A stretch of DNA of 64,000 nt from an uncultured Christensenella sp. (GCA_910584975.1 CAJUEA010000001.1:124001-188000); one strand, 5' to 3'. Numbered from the stretch's first letter, positions 45,321-54,519 are shown. Notes: a model not told the origin generated them from the letters alone. A program made the numbers and translations.

Positions 45321-45348
45321 AATTATCCGTCGAAAATCGGCATTAAAA
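45321..45348 (+). repeat. Dispersed TTCRAAAATCG motif, copy 7
   Basis: ATCCGTCGAAAATCGGC followed by ATTAAAA, starting 8 bp after the oxidoreductase stop and running directly into the terminator stem. Confidence 0.55.
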
Positions 45349-45379
45349 TACCTGTGTTTAGCAAAAGCACAGGTATTTT
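45345..45379 (+). terminator. Terminator of the FAD-Rieske gene
   Basis: AAAATACCTGTG (45345-45356) pairs perfectly with CACAGGTATTTT (45368-45379). Confidence 0.8.
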
Positions 45380-45522
45380 GCTATGTTTTGCAGCTAACTT
45401 TTGAATTACTATGAATGTAAATTTTTGGCAAATCGCAAAAATGATATTGAAAAAATCTGCTTATTATGTTAAAATAAATATATATTATTTTTAAGCTAAG
45501 TTATGGCATTAAGGAGAGTTTT

Positions 45523-47145
45523 ATGTTAAAAGTTATTCCATTGAGTTCACTTGTGAAAGTTTTTTCTGACGAAGAACCAAAAAGTGGACCCTTCAATAAA
45601 TTGAGCTGTTTGCGTAATGAAAGAGTGCAGTTGCAAGTAGCTTTTTGTGCAGATAACGATTGTGATATTGATGTTAAAGTGCAAAGCAAGCTTGAGCAAA
45701 TAAAAGTTTATTGGGTGCAGGAAATCTATTCAAAAAATCCTGTACATAAGTTGCAAGATAGCTTTACATTGAGGAACAAATCAGGCTATTTCCCAGAGTT
45801 GTTGCGTCCATTGGATGGCACTTTTAAGGCGCAAGCAGGCAAGTGGAACAGCATTTGGCTTGAGGTTATTCCAAAAACAGACTTTGCAGCTGGCGAGCAT
45901 TCAATCAATGTGAGCTTTGCGTGTGGTGAGGAGAATCAAGCTGTTGAGTTTACACTTGATGTTATCGATGCAAAATTGCCTGAGCAAACTTTGATAAACA
46001 CAAACTGGTTGCACACTGATTGCATTGCAACACATTACAAGCTTGATGTTTTTTCTGAGCAATATTGGGAGTATGTCCAAAACTTTTTGCAAACTGCCTT
46101 TGAGCATGGCATGAATATGGTGTTGACACCATTGTTTACACCTCCACTTGACACAAAAGTTGGTGCAGAAAGACCAACGGTACAGCTTGTTGGCGTAAAA
46201 GTTACAAACGGGGAATATTCATTTGATTTTTCAGCCTTAGACAGGTGGATTGAAATGTGTGATAAAATTGGAATTAAGTATTTTGAACTATCTCATTTGT
46301 TCACTCAATGGGGTGCAAAAAAATGTCCTAAAATTATGGCTGAGGTTGATGGAGAGTGCAAACGCATTTTTGGTTGGGACACAAAGGCATCAGGCAAGCC
46401 GTATCGCAAATTCTTGGCAGATTTTGCAGCAGCATTCAAGCCTTATTTGAAGGCTAAAGGCATTGAGGATAGAGTTTATTTCCATGTGTCTGACGAGCCG
46501 TTTGCAGCAGTTGCAAGACATTATCGCAAAGCAAGCAATATTGTAAGTGAGTTGTTTGGCGAGTACAAAATTATGGATGCTTTAAGCAATATCAAGTTTT
46601 ACAAAAAAGGGCTTGTCAAATTGCCAATCCCTGCAAATGACCACATTGAGCCATTCATTGGCAGTGTGCCTGAGCTTTGGACATATTATTGTTGCGTGCA
46701 AGTGAAAGGCGTTTCAAACAAATTTTTCTCAATGCCTTCACAGCGTAACAGAGTGCTTGGCTATCAAATGTACAAGTATGACATAAAAGGCTTTTTGCAT
46801 TGGGGCTACAATTTTTGGTATAAGCAGTTTTCTGTTGGTCCTGTTGACCCGTTCACTGAGACTGATGCAGGTGGAAATTTCCCTTCTGGCGATTCTTTTG
46901 TGGTATATCCGGGCGAAGGTGGAACTCCGTTGGTGTCTTTGAGATATAAAGTATTTTACGATGCTTTTCAAGATATGCGTGCTTTGCAGTTGCTTGAAAG
47001 CCTTATCGGAAAAGAAAAAACAATGAGTATTTTGGAAGAGGACATTGAGCCAATCACATTTGCAAAATATCCGCATAGTGATGAGTGGCAGTTGCAAACT
47101 CGTGAAAAAATCAACAATGCCATCAAAAATGCAATTTCAAAATAA
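45523..47145 (+). CDS. DUF4091-domain glycoside-hydrolase-like protein
   Basis: A 540-residue protein. The N-terminal 150 residues look like a beta-sandwich domain, and the remainder resembles the DUF4091 (PF13320) TIM-barrel family related to GH123. The VSDEP motif near residue 322, the GFLHWGYNFWY segment and the GGNFPSGDSFVVYPG-type segment near the end are the recognisable features; the Asp-Glu pair is the likely catalytic dyad by analogy with GH123 N-acetylgalactosaminidases. No signal peptide is seen, so it is probably cytoplasmic and acts on imported oligosaccharides, which is inference. The start follows AAGGAG. It is separated from its neighbours by about 190 bp on each side. Confidence 0.78.
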   Translation: MLKVIPLSSLVKVFSDEEPKSGPFNKLSCLRNERVQLQVAFCADNDCDIDVKVQSKLEQIKVYWVQEIYSKNPVHKLQDSFTLRNKSGYFPELLRPLDGTFKAQAGKWNSIWLEVIPKTDFAAGEHSINVSFACGEENQAVEFTLDVIDAKLPEQTLINTNWLHTDCIATHYKLDVFSEQYWEYVQNFLQTAFEHGMNMVLTPLFTPPLDTKVGAERPTVQLVGVKVTNGEYSFDFSALDRWIEMCDKIGIKYFELSHLFTQWGAKKCPKIMAEVDGECKRIFGWDTKASGKPYRKFLADFAAAFKPYLKAKGIEDRVYFHVSDEPFAAVARHYRKASNIVSELFGEYKIMDALSNIKFYKKGLVKLPIPANDHIEPFIGSVPELWTYYCCVQVKGVSNKFFSMPSQRNRVLGYQMYKYDIKGFLHWGYNFWYKQFSVGPVDPFTETDAGGNFPSGDSFVVYPGEGGTPLVSLRYKVFYDAFQDMRALQLLESLIGKEKTMSILEEDIEPITFAKYPHSDEWQLQTREKINNAIKNAISK

Positions 47146-47332
47146 ATTTATGGTAATGCAATTTTGTAAGAACAAACAATAAGTGATTAAAATAGCATTT
47201 CGCTTTTGGAAATAAGAAATTATTTAAAATGTTAATTTGGTTTTAGATTTACAAATTCGATTGAAATGACAAAATTTGCATTAAATATTTGTTTGTATTA
47301 GCAAAAAACTGGTGCTACAAAGGGGAGAGATT

Positions 47333-48904
47333 ATGTTTAAAGAAAAACTCAAAAAATTTTTTGATACAAAATGCAGAATAGCAGCGTTTGTTTGCAGTTT
47401 AATATGGTTTGTGCTGTATTTTGCTTTGGGCAGTGCGATTTTTAAAAATATGTGGAATACTTCTCCTGCAATGCCAATAGTGGGTGGGATAATTGCGATT
47501 ATTCCAATTTTGGCAGAATGTATGAACATTTTGTTTTTCAAAAACAAATGGCTGGATATCGGAATGATTGTTGTGTCATTATTGTTTTGCTTGTTATTCT
47601 TTTTTATGTTTGCTTTTGTTTTGTCAAAGCTTAACTATTTTTTGATAACAGGAGTGCCATATTTTATCACAATTGGCTTGCTTGCAATCATTGTATTCTT
47701 TGCAGTTTTTTATCCTAAACTGCACAAGGATTTGAAAAAAGTTACAGCAGTGGGGCTTGCTTTAATCATATTTATCATTTGCTTAACCTGTTTGTTTAAT
47801 GTAACACCTTTTTATATCAGTGGTGGAGCAACGGTATTTGCAGTTGAGGATGAGTACCAAATTGCATTTTCAACTTCACACAACTCGATTGGTGCAATTG
47901 AAATTGACGGAACAACTTATTATGACCAAACAGATGGTGAAAATAATGTTTCAAAATTGCATAAAATCAGTGTGCCTTCAGAGGTGCTTGACGCAAAAAG
48001 GAATTATTCAATAAAAACTCAAAGTGTGATTATAAATTCGGCTTATTTACCGTCTAAGGGTAGAGTGATAACAAATAACTATACATTTAGACCAATTGAC
48101 GAGAGTGACGGAATTCAAATTTACAATCTTTCAGACACTCACGAATGTGTGGCAGGACCAAGTAAAGCAGCATCTTATTTTGGGGATAAGCTTGACCTTC
48201 TTATTTTAAACGGAGATATTGTCAACGATATTTCAAGCGAATATCAAATTTCTTTGATATACAAACTTGCAAATAGGATTACAAATGGTAGTGTGCCTGT
48301 AATATTTACAAGAGGCAATCACGAGTGCAATGGAAAGTTGGCTGCCGACCTTTCAAAATATGTAGGTTCAACAGAAAATGGTATGTACTACACTTATAAT
48401 ATCGGAAGTTCTGTTTCAATGTTGGTGCTTGATACAAACAATGATATGAGCGATGACCACACTTTGATAAGTCCACTTGCAAATTTTGATCAAGTGCGCA
48501 AGGCACAAAGTGAATGGATAAAACAAAATGCAGATTGGAACCAAGGCTTCACACATAGTTTTGTTATTGCGCATATGGCATATCCATTGTCAGGTTACCA
48601 AGAGGAAAGTTGTGGATGGCATGACTGGGCAAAGGAATTGGTCGACCTTACAAATGGTAAAACTGACCTTGCAATTTGTGGACATTCCCACAAGACAGAT
48701 TTTATTGCACCAGGCACAGAGGATAACAAAATTGCAGATTTTCCAGTGCTTAGAGGTTCATTGAGAAGTAATAAGTTTGGTGACAGAGAGGGCGTTTCTC
48801 CAAATGAATTTACTGGAACGGCTATTGAAATTGTTGGAGATAAAATAAACATTAAGTATACAAACAGCAAAAATGTTGTAATGCAAGAGTTCACTTTAAA
48901 GTGA
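47333..48904 (+). CDS. Membrane-anchored metallophosphoesterase (purple-acid-phosphatase-like)
   Basis: A 523-residue protein. The N-terminal 160 residues have about five hydrophobic helices. A beta-rich stretch (about 165-240) resembles the N-domain of purple acid phosphatases. The catalytic domain carries the calcineurin-type metal motifs in order: LSDTHE, LNGDIVND, TRGNHEC, IAHM and CGHSHKT. It therefore has an intact two-metal phosphoesterase centre facing, most likely, outside the cell. Substrate unknown (phosphomonoester or phosphodiester). The ATG at 47333 follows GGGGAG; the ATG of the longer frame at 47312 has no such site. It ends at a strong terminator. Confidence 0.85.
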   Translation: MFKEKLKKFFDTKCRIAAFVCSLIWFVLYFALGSAIFKNMWNTSPAMPIVGGIIAIIPILAECMNILFFKNKWLDIGMIVVSLLFCLLFFFMFAFVLSKLNYFLITGVPYFITIGLLAIIVFFAVFYPKLHKDLKKVTAVGLALIIFIICLTCLFNVTPFYISGGATVFAVEDEYQIAFSTSHNSIGAIEIDGTTYYDQTDGENNVSKLHKISVPSEVLDAKRNYSIKTQSVIINSAYLPSKGRVITNNYTFRPIDESDGIQIYNLSDTHECVAGPSKAASYFGDKLDLLILNGDIVNDISSEYQISLIYKLANRITNGSVPVIFTRGNHECNGKLAADLSKYVGSTENGMYYTYNIGSSVSMLVLDTNNDMSDDHTLISPLANFDQVRKAQSEWIKQNADWNQGFTHSFVIAHMAYPLSGYQEESCGWHDWAKELVDLTNGKTDLAICGHSHKTDFIAPGTEDNKIADFPVLRGSLRSNKFGDREGVSPNEFTGTAIEIVGDKINIKYTNSKNVVMQEFTLK

Positions 48905-48921
48905 GTTGAATAAAGATAAAT

Positions 48922-48956
48922 AAAAACAGGTATTGCGTATGTCATACCTGTTTTTT
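48922..48956. terminator. Terminator after the metallophosphoesterase
   Basis: AAAAACAGGTAT (48922-48933) pairs with ATACCTGTTTTT (48944-48955); the T run follows on the plus strand. Confidence 0.85.
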
Positions 48957-49082
48957 GTTTATCAGCTAAACAGAAAAAGCGAGATTATAAAATACTTGGT
49001 GTCAACTTAACTCGCTAATTAATAATTTCACTACTTTTAAATTAGTGCTTAACAAAAAAATTTAAATTTTTGTCTAAATATT

Positions 49083-49110
49083 AAATAATATCGATTTTTG
49101 AATGGTTATT
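49083..49110 (-). repeat. Dispersed TTCRAAAATCG motif, copy 8
   Basis: On the minus strand AACCATTCAAAAATCGA followed by TATTATTT, 72 bp past the stop of the reverse-strand PI-PLC gene and in its orientation. Confidence 0.55.
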
Positions 49111-49181
49111 TTGTTGTTTTTACAACTTTAGATTGCACATAACTTCATTTTTGTTCGTAAAAATCAAATTGTTAAATTGCA

Positions 49182-50219
49182 TTATTGCTTTTTTGTTAGC
49201 TTTTCAAAATTTGCAATAGCAGAGTCTTTTACAATGCCTTTGGCTAAGTTTATGTGCAAAACGCTGTTGCTTTTTTCCAAGTCACTACCAACAAAATCTC
49301 GCATAATAATATTTATTTTTTGCAAATTTGTTTGGTTGTTTTCTATCTCACGCACATAACCACTCATACTTTGGTTGTGACCGTCCTCAAGTTTTTTCAA
49401 GTTTCCTATGCTTGGAGATGTCAGTTGCCCTTGCAAAACTGTCAATCCTTTTTCTTTTTGGACAATGTGCTCCATATATTTTGGCAATGTTTCGCTAATA
49501 AATTTGTCACTTGCTTTTTTATTGTCGCTACTGATATAAAGTGAGTCCAACACTGCCTTGTCTATCGTGCATGAATCGTTGTTTCGTCTGAACAAAAACG
49601 GATAATCTTCGCTGTAAGCCTCATTGCTACCCCAAACAATAATAACTTTGCCACGCATATCGGAAAGCGTAAGACTGCTTACAAAGTCAATATCCTCTGC
49701 TTGTGAATTGTTTTGTATTGCATAATTTGCAATCCCCGTTGTTTTTAATGCATCAATCACATCTTTTTGTGAGTTGTTTTTGAAATGCTGAAAATCTAGC
49801 ACTAAAAATTCACTTGTATTTGTTTTAATAAAGTTTACTATATCATTAGCAATTTCAAAAAAATTTACACCAGAAGTGTCTATATCATGAAAAATATTAA
49901 GTTCGCCATTTTTCTTTTTGTTCACTCTTATATCAAAATATCTGCAGCCATATTTAAGTTGTTCGCCTATTGTTAGCGATTGAGTGGATGTCATTTGCTT
50001 TATCACACTTGTCATTTGAGATGTGCCACTGTCATGTGAGCCAAGTATTGAAATTTTATTTATTGGGGTGTCATCTTTTATGTTTTGTAGCCAGCTATTA
50101 TAAAACACTGCTTGTTCTTCACTCAGCTCAAGTGGAGCAGGTTTGCTACAAGCAACCAAGGTAAAAGTCAAAATTGCTAGTGTGCAAAATGCAAAAAAGC
50201 TTATGCATAATTTCTTCAT
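49182..50219 (-). CDS. PI-PLC X-domain lipoprotein
   Basis: A 345-residue lipoprotein with the lipobox LVAC (C24) and a phosphatidylinositol-specific phospholipase C X-domain. The two catalytic histidines are visible as H62 in ILGSHDSGT and H111 in NIFHDID, and the inositol-contacting YFDIRV (R98) is present. Bacterial enzymes of this fold cleave phosphatidylinositol or glycosyl-PI to a cyclic phosphate. Being membrane-tethered it would act on lipids outside the cell, possibly of host or dietary origin, or on the cell's own phospholipids. The start at 50219 is chosen because GGAGG precedes it by a few bases. Confidence 0.88.
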   Translation of the reverse strand: MKKLCISFFAFCTLAILTFTLVACSKPAPLELSEEQAVFYNSWLQNIKDDTPINKISILGSHDSGTSQMTSVIKQMTSTQSLTIGEQLKYGCRYFDIRVNKKKNGELNIFHDIDTSGVNFFEIANDIVNFIKTNTSEFLVLDFQHFKNNSQKDVIDALKTTGIANYAIQNNSQAEDIDFVSSLTLSDMRGKVIIVWGSNEAYSEDYPFLFRRNNDSCTIDKAVLDSLYISSDNKKASDKFISETLPKYMEHIVQKEKGLTVLQGQLTSPSIGNLKKLEDGHNQSMSGYVREIENNQTNLQKINIIMRDFVGSDLEKSNSVLHINLAKGIVKDSAIANFEKLTKKQ

Positions 50220-50450
50220 AACTTCCTCCAAAAAGCATTTTTTGAGAAAAATTTTCTATAATTTCATTATACAACATAAAAATTTAAAAGTAAACACAAT
50301 TTTTTGTATATTATTTGTTAAAAAATCCTATCAAAAATGTGTTGTTTTTCCCTTAGACTAAAATTTAAGTAAATAATATATAATTATCATAATAAAATAT
50401 TCTAAAAATGTAAACTAAATGCAAAAAATTGTCCGTTTGTGAACTATAAT

Positions 50451-50484
50451 AAAAGTATCACTTTTAAAGTGAAATACTTTTTTT
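50451..50484 (+). promoter_or_regulatory. Inverted repeat in the leader of the recombinase gene
   Basis: AAAAGTAT and CACTTT on the left pair with AAAGTG and ATACTTTT on the right, with a T-run (50478-50484) just before the ribosome binding site. A TATAAT box ends at 50450. The structure could be an attenuator hairpin or a recombinase binding site. Confidence 0.35.
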
Positions 50485-50499
50485 ATGGAGGACCATATT

Positions 50500-51426
50500 A
50501 TGGTTTATAAACAATGGTGCAGTGAGTGGCTTAACTGCTATGTAAAGCCACAAGTAAAGGAGAGGACATACGCTAAGTATTGTCAATTGGCAAATAGTCA
50601 TATTTTGCCTGAGCTTGGAGATTATCATTTGGATGAATTATCAACAAATGTACTTCAACATTTTGTCAACAAAATGCAAAACATCGGTTATGCAAGCACG
50701 ACAATTCACGGGTTTATTTCCCTTATCAAGTTGTCGCTTGTAAAAGCAGTTGAGCTTAACATCGTGGACAAAGAATATTCCAACTATTTATCTCGCCCAA
50801 AAACAAAAATTAAGCGTGTGGAATGCTTTTCTCTTCAAGAGCAACGCAAGATAGAAGACTATGTTGTTGATTACGGCAATCCAAAAAGCTTTGGTGTGCT
50901 TTTGACATTGTATACTGGCATTCGCATTGGAGAATTGCTTGCCTTGAAATGGGTGGATTGCGATATGAAACGCGGAATAATCAAAGTGTCAAAATCTTGT
51001 CACGACAGCTGGAATGAAAATGGGTATTTGAAGATAATTGATACACCTAAAACATTAAATTCTGTGCGTGTTATTCCAATGCCAAAGCAACTGGTGCCTT
51101 ATCTGAAGATGATGCGTCGCAATGCAAAAAATGAATTTGTTGTTCCGGGTAGGAGCAGGTATGGTGCAGAGGTAAGAACTTATCAAAGATATTTTGAAAA
51201 TTTGCTTGCAGAACTGAAAATCAACCACAAGGGGTTTCACTCTTTGAGGCACACTTTTGCAACCAGAGCACTGGAGTGTGGTATGGATGTCAAAACTTTG
51301 TCGGAAATTCTAGGACACGCAAATCCAACAGTTACATTAAACAGATATGCGCATTCTATGTTCGACCACAAAACTTCTATGATGAATAGGGTAGGCAAAT
51401 TGTTAAGAGATAAGGGGCAAGGATAA
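50500..51426 (+). CDS. Tyrosine-type site-specific recombinase/integrase
   Basis: A 308-residue tyrosine recombinase. Residues 1-100 form the core-binding (SAM-like) domain. The catalytic residues are visible: Arg in YTGIRIGELLALKW, HSLRHTF with the second His/Arg pair, the LGH box and the nucleophile in NRYAHS. It resembles Tn916-type or phage integrases more than XerC/XerD, but no excisionase, transfer or phage gene is adjacent and no flanking att-like direct repeat was found by eye. The ATG at 50500 follows GGAGG; the ATG at 50485 overlaps the ribosome binding site itself. It may be the remnant of a lost element or a resident inversion enzyme. Confidence 0.88.
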   Translation: MVYKQWCSEWLNCYVKPQVKERTYAKYCQLANSHILPELGDYHLDELSTNVLQHFVNKMQNIGYASTTIHGFISLIKLSLVKAVELNIVDKEYSNYLSRPKTKIKRVECFSLQEQRKIEDYVVDYGNPKSFGVLLTLYTGIRIGELLALKWVDCDMKRGIIKVSKSCHDSWNENGYLKIIDTPKTLNSVRVIPMPKQLVPYLKMMRRNAKNEFVVPGRSRYGAEVRTYQRYFENLLAELKINHKGFHSLRHTFATRALECGMDVKTLSEILGHANPTVTLNRYAHSMFDHKTSMMNRVGKLLRDKGQG

Positions 51427-51521
51427 ATATACAGTACAAAATCTTAATATCTTTATTGATTTAACTATTTGCAAATTAAGGCGAATAGTATTTTTTTCTT
51501 TTTTAGGGCGAAATTCCCCCC

Positions 51522-51550
51522 TTGACTTTTACAATCTTATAGGCTATTAT
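51522..51550 (+). promoter_or_regulatory. Promoter of the second metallophosphoesterase gene
   Basis: TTGACT (51522-51527) and TATTAT (51545-51550) with a 17-bp spacer; leader of about 105 nt. Confidence 0.65.
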
Positions 51551-51662
51551 AGATGTGTAATAAAATTTATGTTTAAGTTTATTTGTGCATTTGGAAGTTA
51601 GCTTTTTGCACGATAAATGTTGTTTTTAACATGTGAAATTTTATGTTTGACTTGGAGGGAAA

Positions 51663-52997
51663 ATGCTTACAGAAAAAAATAAAAAGTTAATTTACATAAT
51701 AAGTGGTATTTTAAGCGTGTTGTTGCTTGCAATAATTGTGACAGCTTGCGTTTTGTTTATACCACTTAAAGGTAAAAAATATGAGGATATTTGGGCTGGA
51801 CCACAACAAGAATATGTCCTTGCAGAGGATAGTGTGATTGTTGAGAAACAGGCAGATAAAGATTTTGTAATTTTGCAACTTACTGATATGCAACTTTGGA
51901 CGAGCAGTAAAGATAATAATGCAGCGTTTGAAATTGCAGAGCAAACAATCAAAAAAACAAATCCTGATTTGGTTGTTTTTACAGGCGACAATGTGTCAGG
52001 TGTGGGTGTCCCTGAACTTTTAAAAGTGTTTATCAAACAAATTGAGGAGCTAGCTCAAAAATACAACTTTTTGTGGGCACCTATTTTTGGTAATCACGAC
52101 AATGAAATGAGGGCTACACCAAACTGGTCAGGCGACCAATATCTGAAAGTGTCAAGAGAGAATGGGGGACATTGCTTATTTCGCAAAGGTCCAACAAACT
52201 TAGGCGATAAGTATGGAAATTTGCTGGGTAATTATGTTATCAATGTTAAAGAAGGCGAACAAATTGTTCAATCTTTGTATATGCTTGACAACAGTGCTTA
52301 TGCAAAATATGAAAAAAGTGTTGTGGATGCAGCAAAAGAAAGCGAAGGCAGAAGCAATGCAGAACGCCCATTCCCTTACGCTCAGATAGAATGGTGCAAA
52401 TGGCAAGCAAACAATATAAATGCGATTGCAAACAAGCAAGTTCCAAGCATATTTTTCACTCATTGTGCACCTTATGAAATGGGCGATGTGATAAGGAAAT
52501 ATGTTGCAGGTGCAAATGGCAAAGTTGATGGTCAGCCAAGTGAAAATGCTAACTCTGACGATTTGGTAATGCAAGATCCAGAAGGCTATTGGACATTGCC
52601 GGGTGGTTATATAAGCAGTGAAGGAAATGATCAGCCAAGCTTTAAGCCTGCAAGCGATGTTCAGTTGGATTATCCTGTTATTGATGGCAAGCAGTTGAAA
52701 GGTATTGCAGGAAGAATAAAATATGTGCCAGGACACGCATTGTACAATACAGGAATGGTTGACGCAATGAAATCATTGGGCTTGAAAGGTTGGTTTGTTG
52801 GCCACGACCACGAAAATGATATTATTTTTGAATATGATGATGTGATTTATGGTTATGGCTTGAAAGCAGGACCATCCCCAAAACCTTGGAATGGCAGTTA
52901 TTTCTTTGGTGGAACAACTATTGTTATGGATAGCAATGGCAATATAACTCCAAAACATGTGCAATTTATAAAAGCCGAGGATTATTGGAAAAAATAA
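51663..52997 (+). CDS. Exported metallophosphoesterase
   Basis: A 444-residue protein. The N-terminus has one membrane-spanning or signal segment (about 9-32) containing VTAC, which could be a lipobox or an uncleaved anchor. The calcineurin-type motifs are complete: QLTDMQ, FTGDNVSG, FGNHDNE, FTHCAPYE and VGHDHEND. This matches the DCR2/purple-acid-phosphatase-29-like group. Second exported phosphoesterase of this kind within 4 kb, but without strong similarity to the first outside the motifs. The start follows GGAGGG. Substrate unknown. Confidence 0.85.
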   Translation: MLTEKNKKLIYIISGILSVLLLAIIVTACVLFIPLKGKKYEDIWAGPQQEYVLAEDSVIVEKQADKDFVILQLTDMQLWTSSKDNNAAFEIAEQTIKKTNPDLVVFTGDNVSGVGVPELLKVFIKQIEELAQKYNFLWAPIFGNHDNEMRATPNWSGDQYLKVSRENGGHCLFRKGPTNLGDKYGNLLGNYVINVKEGEQIVQSLYMLDNSAYAKYEKSVVDAAKESEGRSNAERPFPYAQIEWCKWQANNINAIANKQVPSIFFTHCAPYEMGDVIRKYVAGANGKVDGQPSENANSDDLVMQDPEGYWTLPGGYISSEGNDQPSFKPASDVQLDYPVIDGKQLKGIAGRIKYVPGHALYNTGMVDAMKSLGLKGWFVGHDHENDIIFEYDDVIYGYGLKAGPSPKPWNGSYFFGGTTIVMDSNGNITPKHVQFIKAEDYWKK

Positions 52998-53018
52998 TTT
53001 GCAAAACAATTAAAAAAC

Positions 53019-53052
53019 AAGCACCACAATTTAATTTGAGGTGCTTATTTTT
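53019..53052. terminator. Bidirectional terminator between metallophosphoesterase and folT
   Basis: AAGCACC (53019-53025) pairs with GGTGCTT (53040-53046), with A-rich and T-rich flanks on either side serving the two converging genes. Confidence 0.7.
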
Positions 53053-53063
53053 ATTTAATGTTT

Positions 53064-53825
53064 TTATTTGCTCTGTTCAGTGGTGACTGCTTGTAAATTT
53101 TCGCTTATTTCTGCAATTTCAGTCTCATTTTGTTGTTTGTCGATGTTGGTTGAAGAAGTTTCGTTTTTCACAGGCATAGAATTATTTTGTTTGTTTTCGA
53201 TATAATTAATTTGATTATCCAATGCCAAATTTTGTTTAGTTTGCTCATTTAATTGCTCAATGTCTTTATCAGTTGTGGTTTTGCTATCCATTTTGTCAAA
53301 CACAAATTTTTTCAAAGGATAATAAAGTATAAACAGCAAGACGGCATTGATTGCAACCACAATTGGTTGTGAAGTTAAGCGTGTCAGCCAAAATGCTGCA
53401 AAAGTTTTGCTGCTGCCACCTGCTGAAGCAATAAGCCAAGTGCCAAGAGTTGACAAGCCCATTGTACAAATAAACAAGCTTAACACAATTGATATTGCTA
53501 GTTTGATAAAAGGATGAATTTTTTTTATCATAAAAATTAATCCTGGGATAACACCAATCAGCATACATGATATCAAGATAACAGGCGATGGCGAATATCC
53601 TTTTGTGATAGCACCCAGCAAATCTCCACATAATCCAACAATTCCACCAGAAATCGGACCTAAAAACATTCCTGCGACAAAACAAGGGATATAGGTAAAT
53701 GCTATTGAAAGATAGCCAATATCCAGTGCAACAGTGTTAAGCACCATATCCAGTGCAATAAGAATCGCCGTATAGGCAATAATAAGTGAGCGGCGTTTGT
53801 TAAGCTTAAAATTATACTTTGTCAT
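53064..53825 (-). CDS. folT: Folate ECF transporter S component
   Basis: A 253-residue integral membrane protein with about six hydrophobic helices in residues 14-190. It is the substrate-binding S component of an energy-coupling-factor transporter; the helix-rich start with IAYTAILIALDMVLN and the FTYIPCFVAGMFLGP segment fit the folate (FolT) group, and the THF riboswitch just upstream supports folate as substrate. The shared EcfA/EcfT module is not in this window. The C-terminal 55 residues form a hydrophilic Gln/Asn/Thr-rich tail, unusual for S components. The start at 53825 is fixed by GGAGG ten bases upstream; the frame runs on through the riboswitch to 53987, which is not coding. Confidence 0.88.
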   Translation of the reverse strand: MTKYNFKLNKRRSLIIAYTAILIALDMVLNTVALDIGYLSIAFTYIPCFVAGMFLGPISGGIVGLCGDLLGAITKGYSPSPVILISCMLIGVIPGLIFMIKKIHPFIKLAISIVLSLFICTMGLSTLGTWLIASAGGSSKTFAAFWLTRLTSQPIVVAINAVLLFILYYPLKKFVFDKMDSKTTTDKDIEQLNEQTKQNLALDNQINYIENKQNNSMPVKNETSSTNIDKQQNETEIAEISENLQAVTTEQSK

Positions 53826-53858
53826 AAAAAAAGTACCTCCTAAATTGTTGGAGAGTAC
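53826..53858 (-). promoter_or_regulatory. Hairpin covering the folT ribosome binding site
   Basis: On the minus strand GTACTCTCC (53858-53850) pairs, with one bulged T, with GGAGGTAC (53840-53833), which contains the Shine-Dalgarno GGAGG. Seven T's follow directly, then the ATG. The element could act as a translational sequestering hairpin, a terminator, or both, as the output part of the riboswitch. Confidence 0.6.
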
Positions 53859-53881
53859 CGAGAAAATTATTGTGCAATAAC

Positions 53882-53982
53882 TTGCCTCGGATGTGAAATA
53901 CAACCGCAGAGGGAAAATCCTCTTTCGTCCATAGTCAACATCCCGTTCTATGGCACTTAACGCTGCATTTCTACTCAGCAAA
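53882..53982 (-). promoter_or_regulatory. THF (tetrahydrofolate) riboswitch
   Basis: On the minus strand the sequence follows the THF aptamer consensus in order: GAGTAGA, GCGTTAAGTG, GGGATGTTG, ACGAA, GCGG and CATCCG. A closing P1 stem TTGCT/GGCAA is available, and the internal arms CCATAG/CTATGG and AGAGGA/TCCTCT are complementary. THF riboswitches control folT and folE-type genes in Clostridia; the gene 57 nt downstream is a FolT-like transporter. Ligand binding would be expected to lower folT expression. Confidence 0.9.
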
Positions 53983-54190
53983 AACATTGTAGCATATAAA
54001 AACTAATTATGGCAAGTGTTTTGAGAGATAATTGCACAAAAAGCACTCACAAATCTTGCTAGGGGGGTTAAGATATTGCTATTACCACATGTTTTAAATG
54101 CCTTTGTTGACAACTTTGCGTTTTTATTATATAATAAATATAATTCAAAGTTTTTATTAAGATAATTTGCATATTTAAATAAGGATAAAA

Positions 54191-54514
54191 ATGAACGATT
54201 TTGATAAAAAAGTTTATGAGGTTGTAAAAAGTATTCCTGTGGGATATGTTATGAATTATGCAATGGTGGCAGAACTTGCAGGCTATCCAAGATGTGCAAG
54301 GCATGTGGGCAGAGCATTGCATAATAATCCCGACCCTGCCAATATCCCTTGTCATAGGGTGGTTATGAAAGACGGCAGTCTTACCCCTGCATTTGCCTTT
54401 GGTGGAGAGGGAGAGCACAGAAGAAGACTGGAAAATGAAGGTATTACTTTTGTCCACGACAAAGTCGATATGAAGGTGCATTTGTTTGATATAGTGCAAC
54501 TTTTGCAAAAATAA
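54191..54514 (+). CDS. MGMT-family methyltransferase domain protein
   Basis: A 107-residue protein made only of the DNA-binding/active-site domain of O6-alkylguanine-DNA alkyltransferase. The motif IPCHRVV has the acceptor Cys at residue 54, and the recognition helix region RHVGRALHNNP is conserved. Proteins of this length are often ATL (alkyltransferase-like) with Trp instead of Cys, but here the Cys is kept, so methyl transfer is possible. The usual N-terminal domain is missing. Role: repair or flagging of alkylated bases. It is a single gene without clear promoter. Confidence 0.85.
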   Translation: MNDFDKKVYEVVKSIPVGYVMNYAMVAELAGYPRCARHVGRALHNNPDPANIPCHRVVMKDGSLTPAFAFGGEGEHRRRLENEGITFVHDKVDMKVHLFDIVQLLQK

Positions 54515-54519
54515 GGCTA

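Noticed and set aside
50232..51662. Prophage or integrative element around the tyrosine recombinase
   Set aside because: Neighbours are a PI-PLC lipoprotein and a phosphoesterase; no phage, mobilisation or excisionase gene and no flanking direct repeats were seen.
53826..53987. N-terminal extension of the folT frame
   Set aside because: The open frame runs across the THF riboswitch; the ribosome binding site and conserved N-terminus place the start at 53825.
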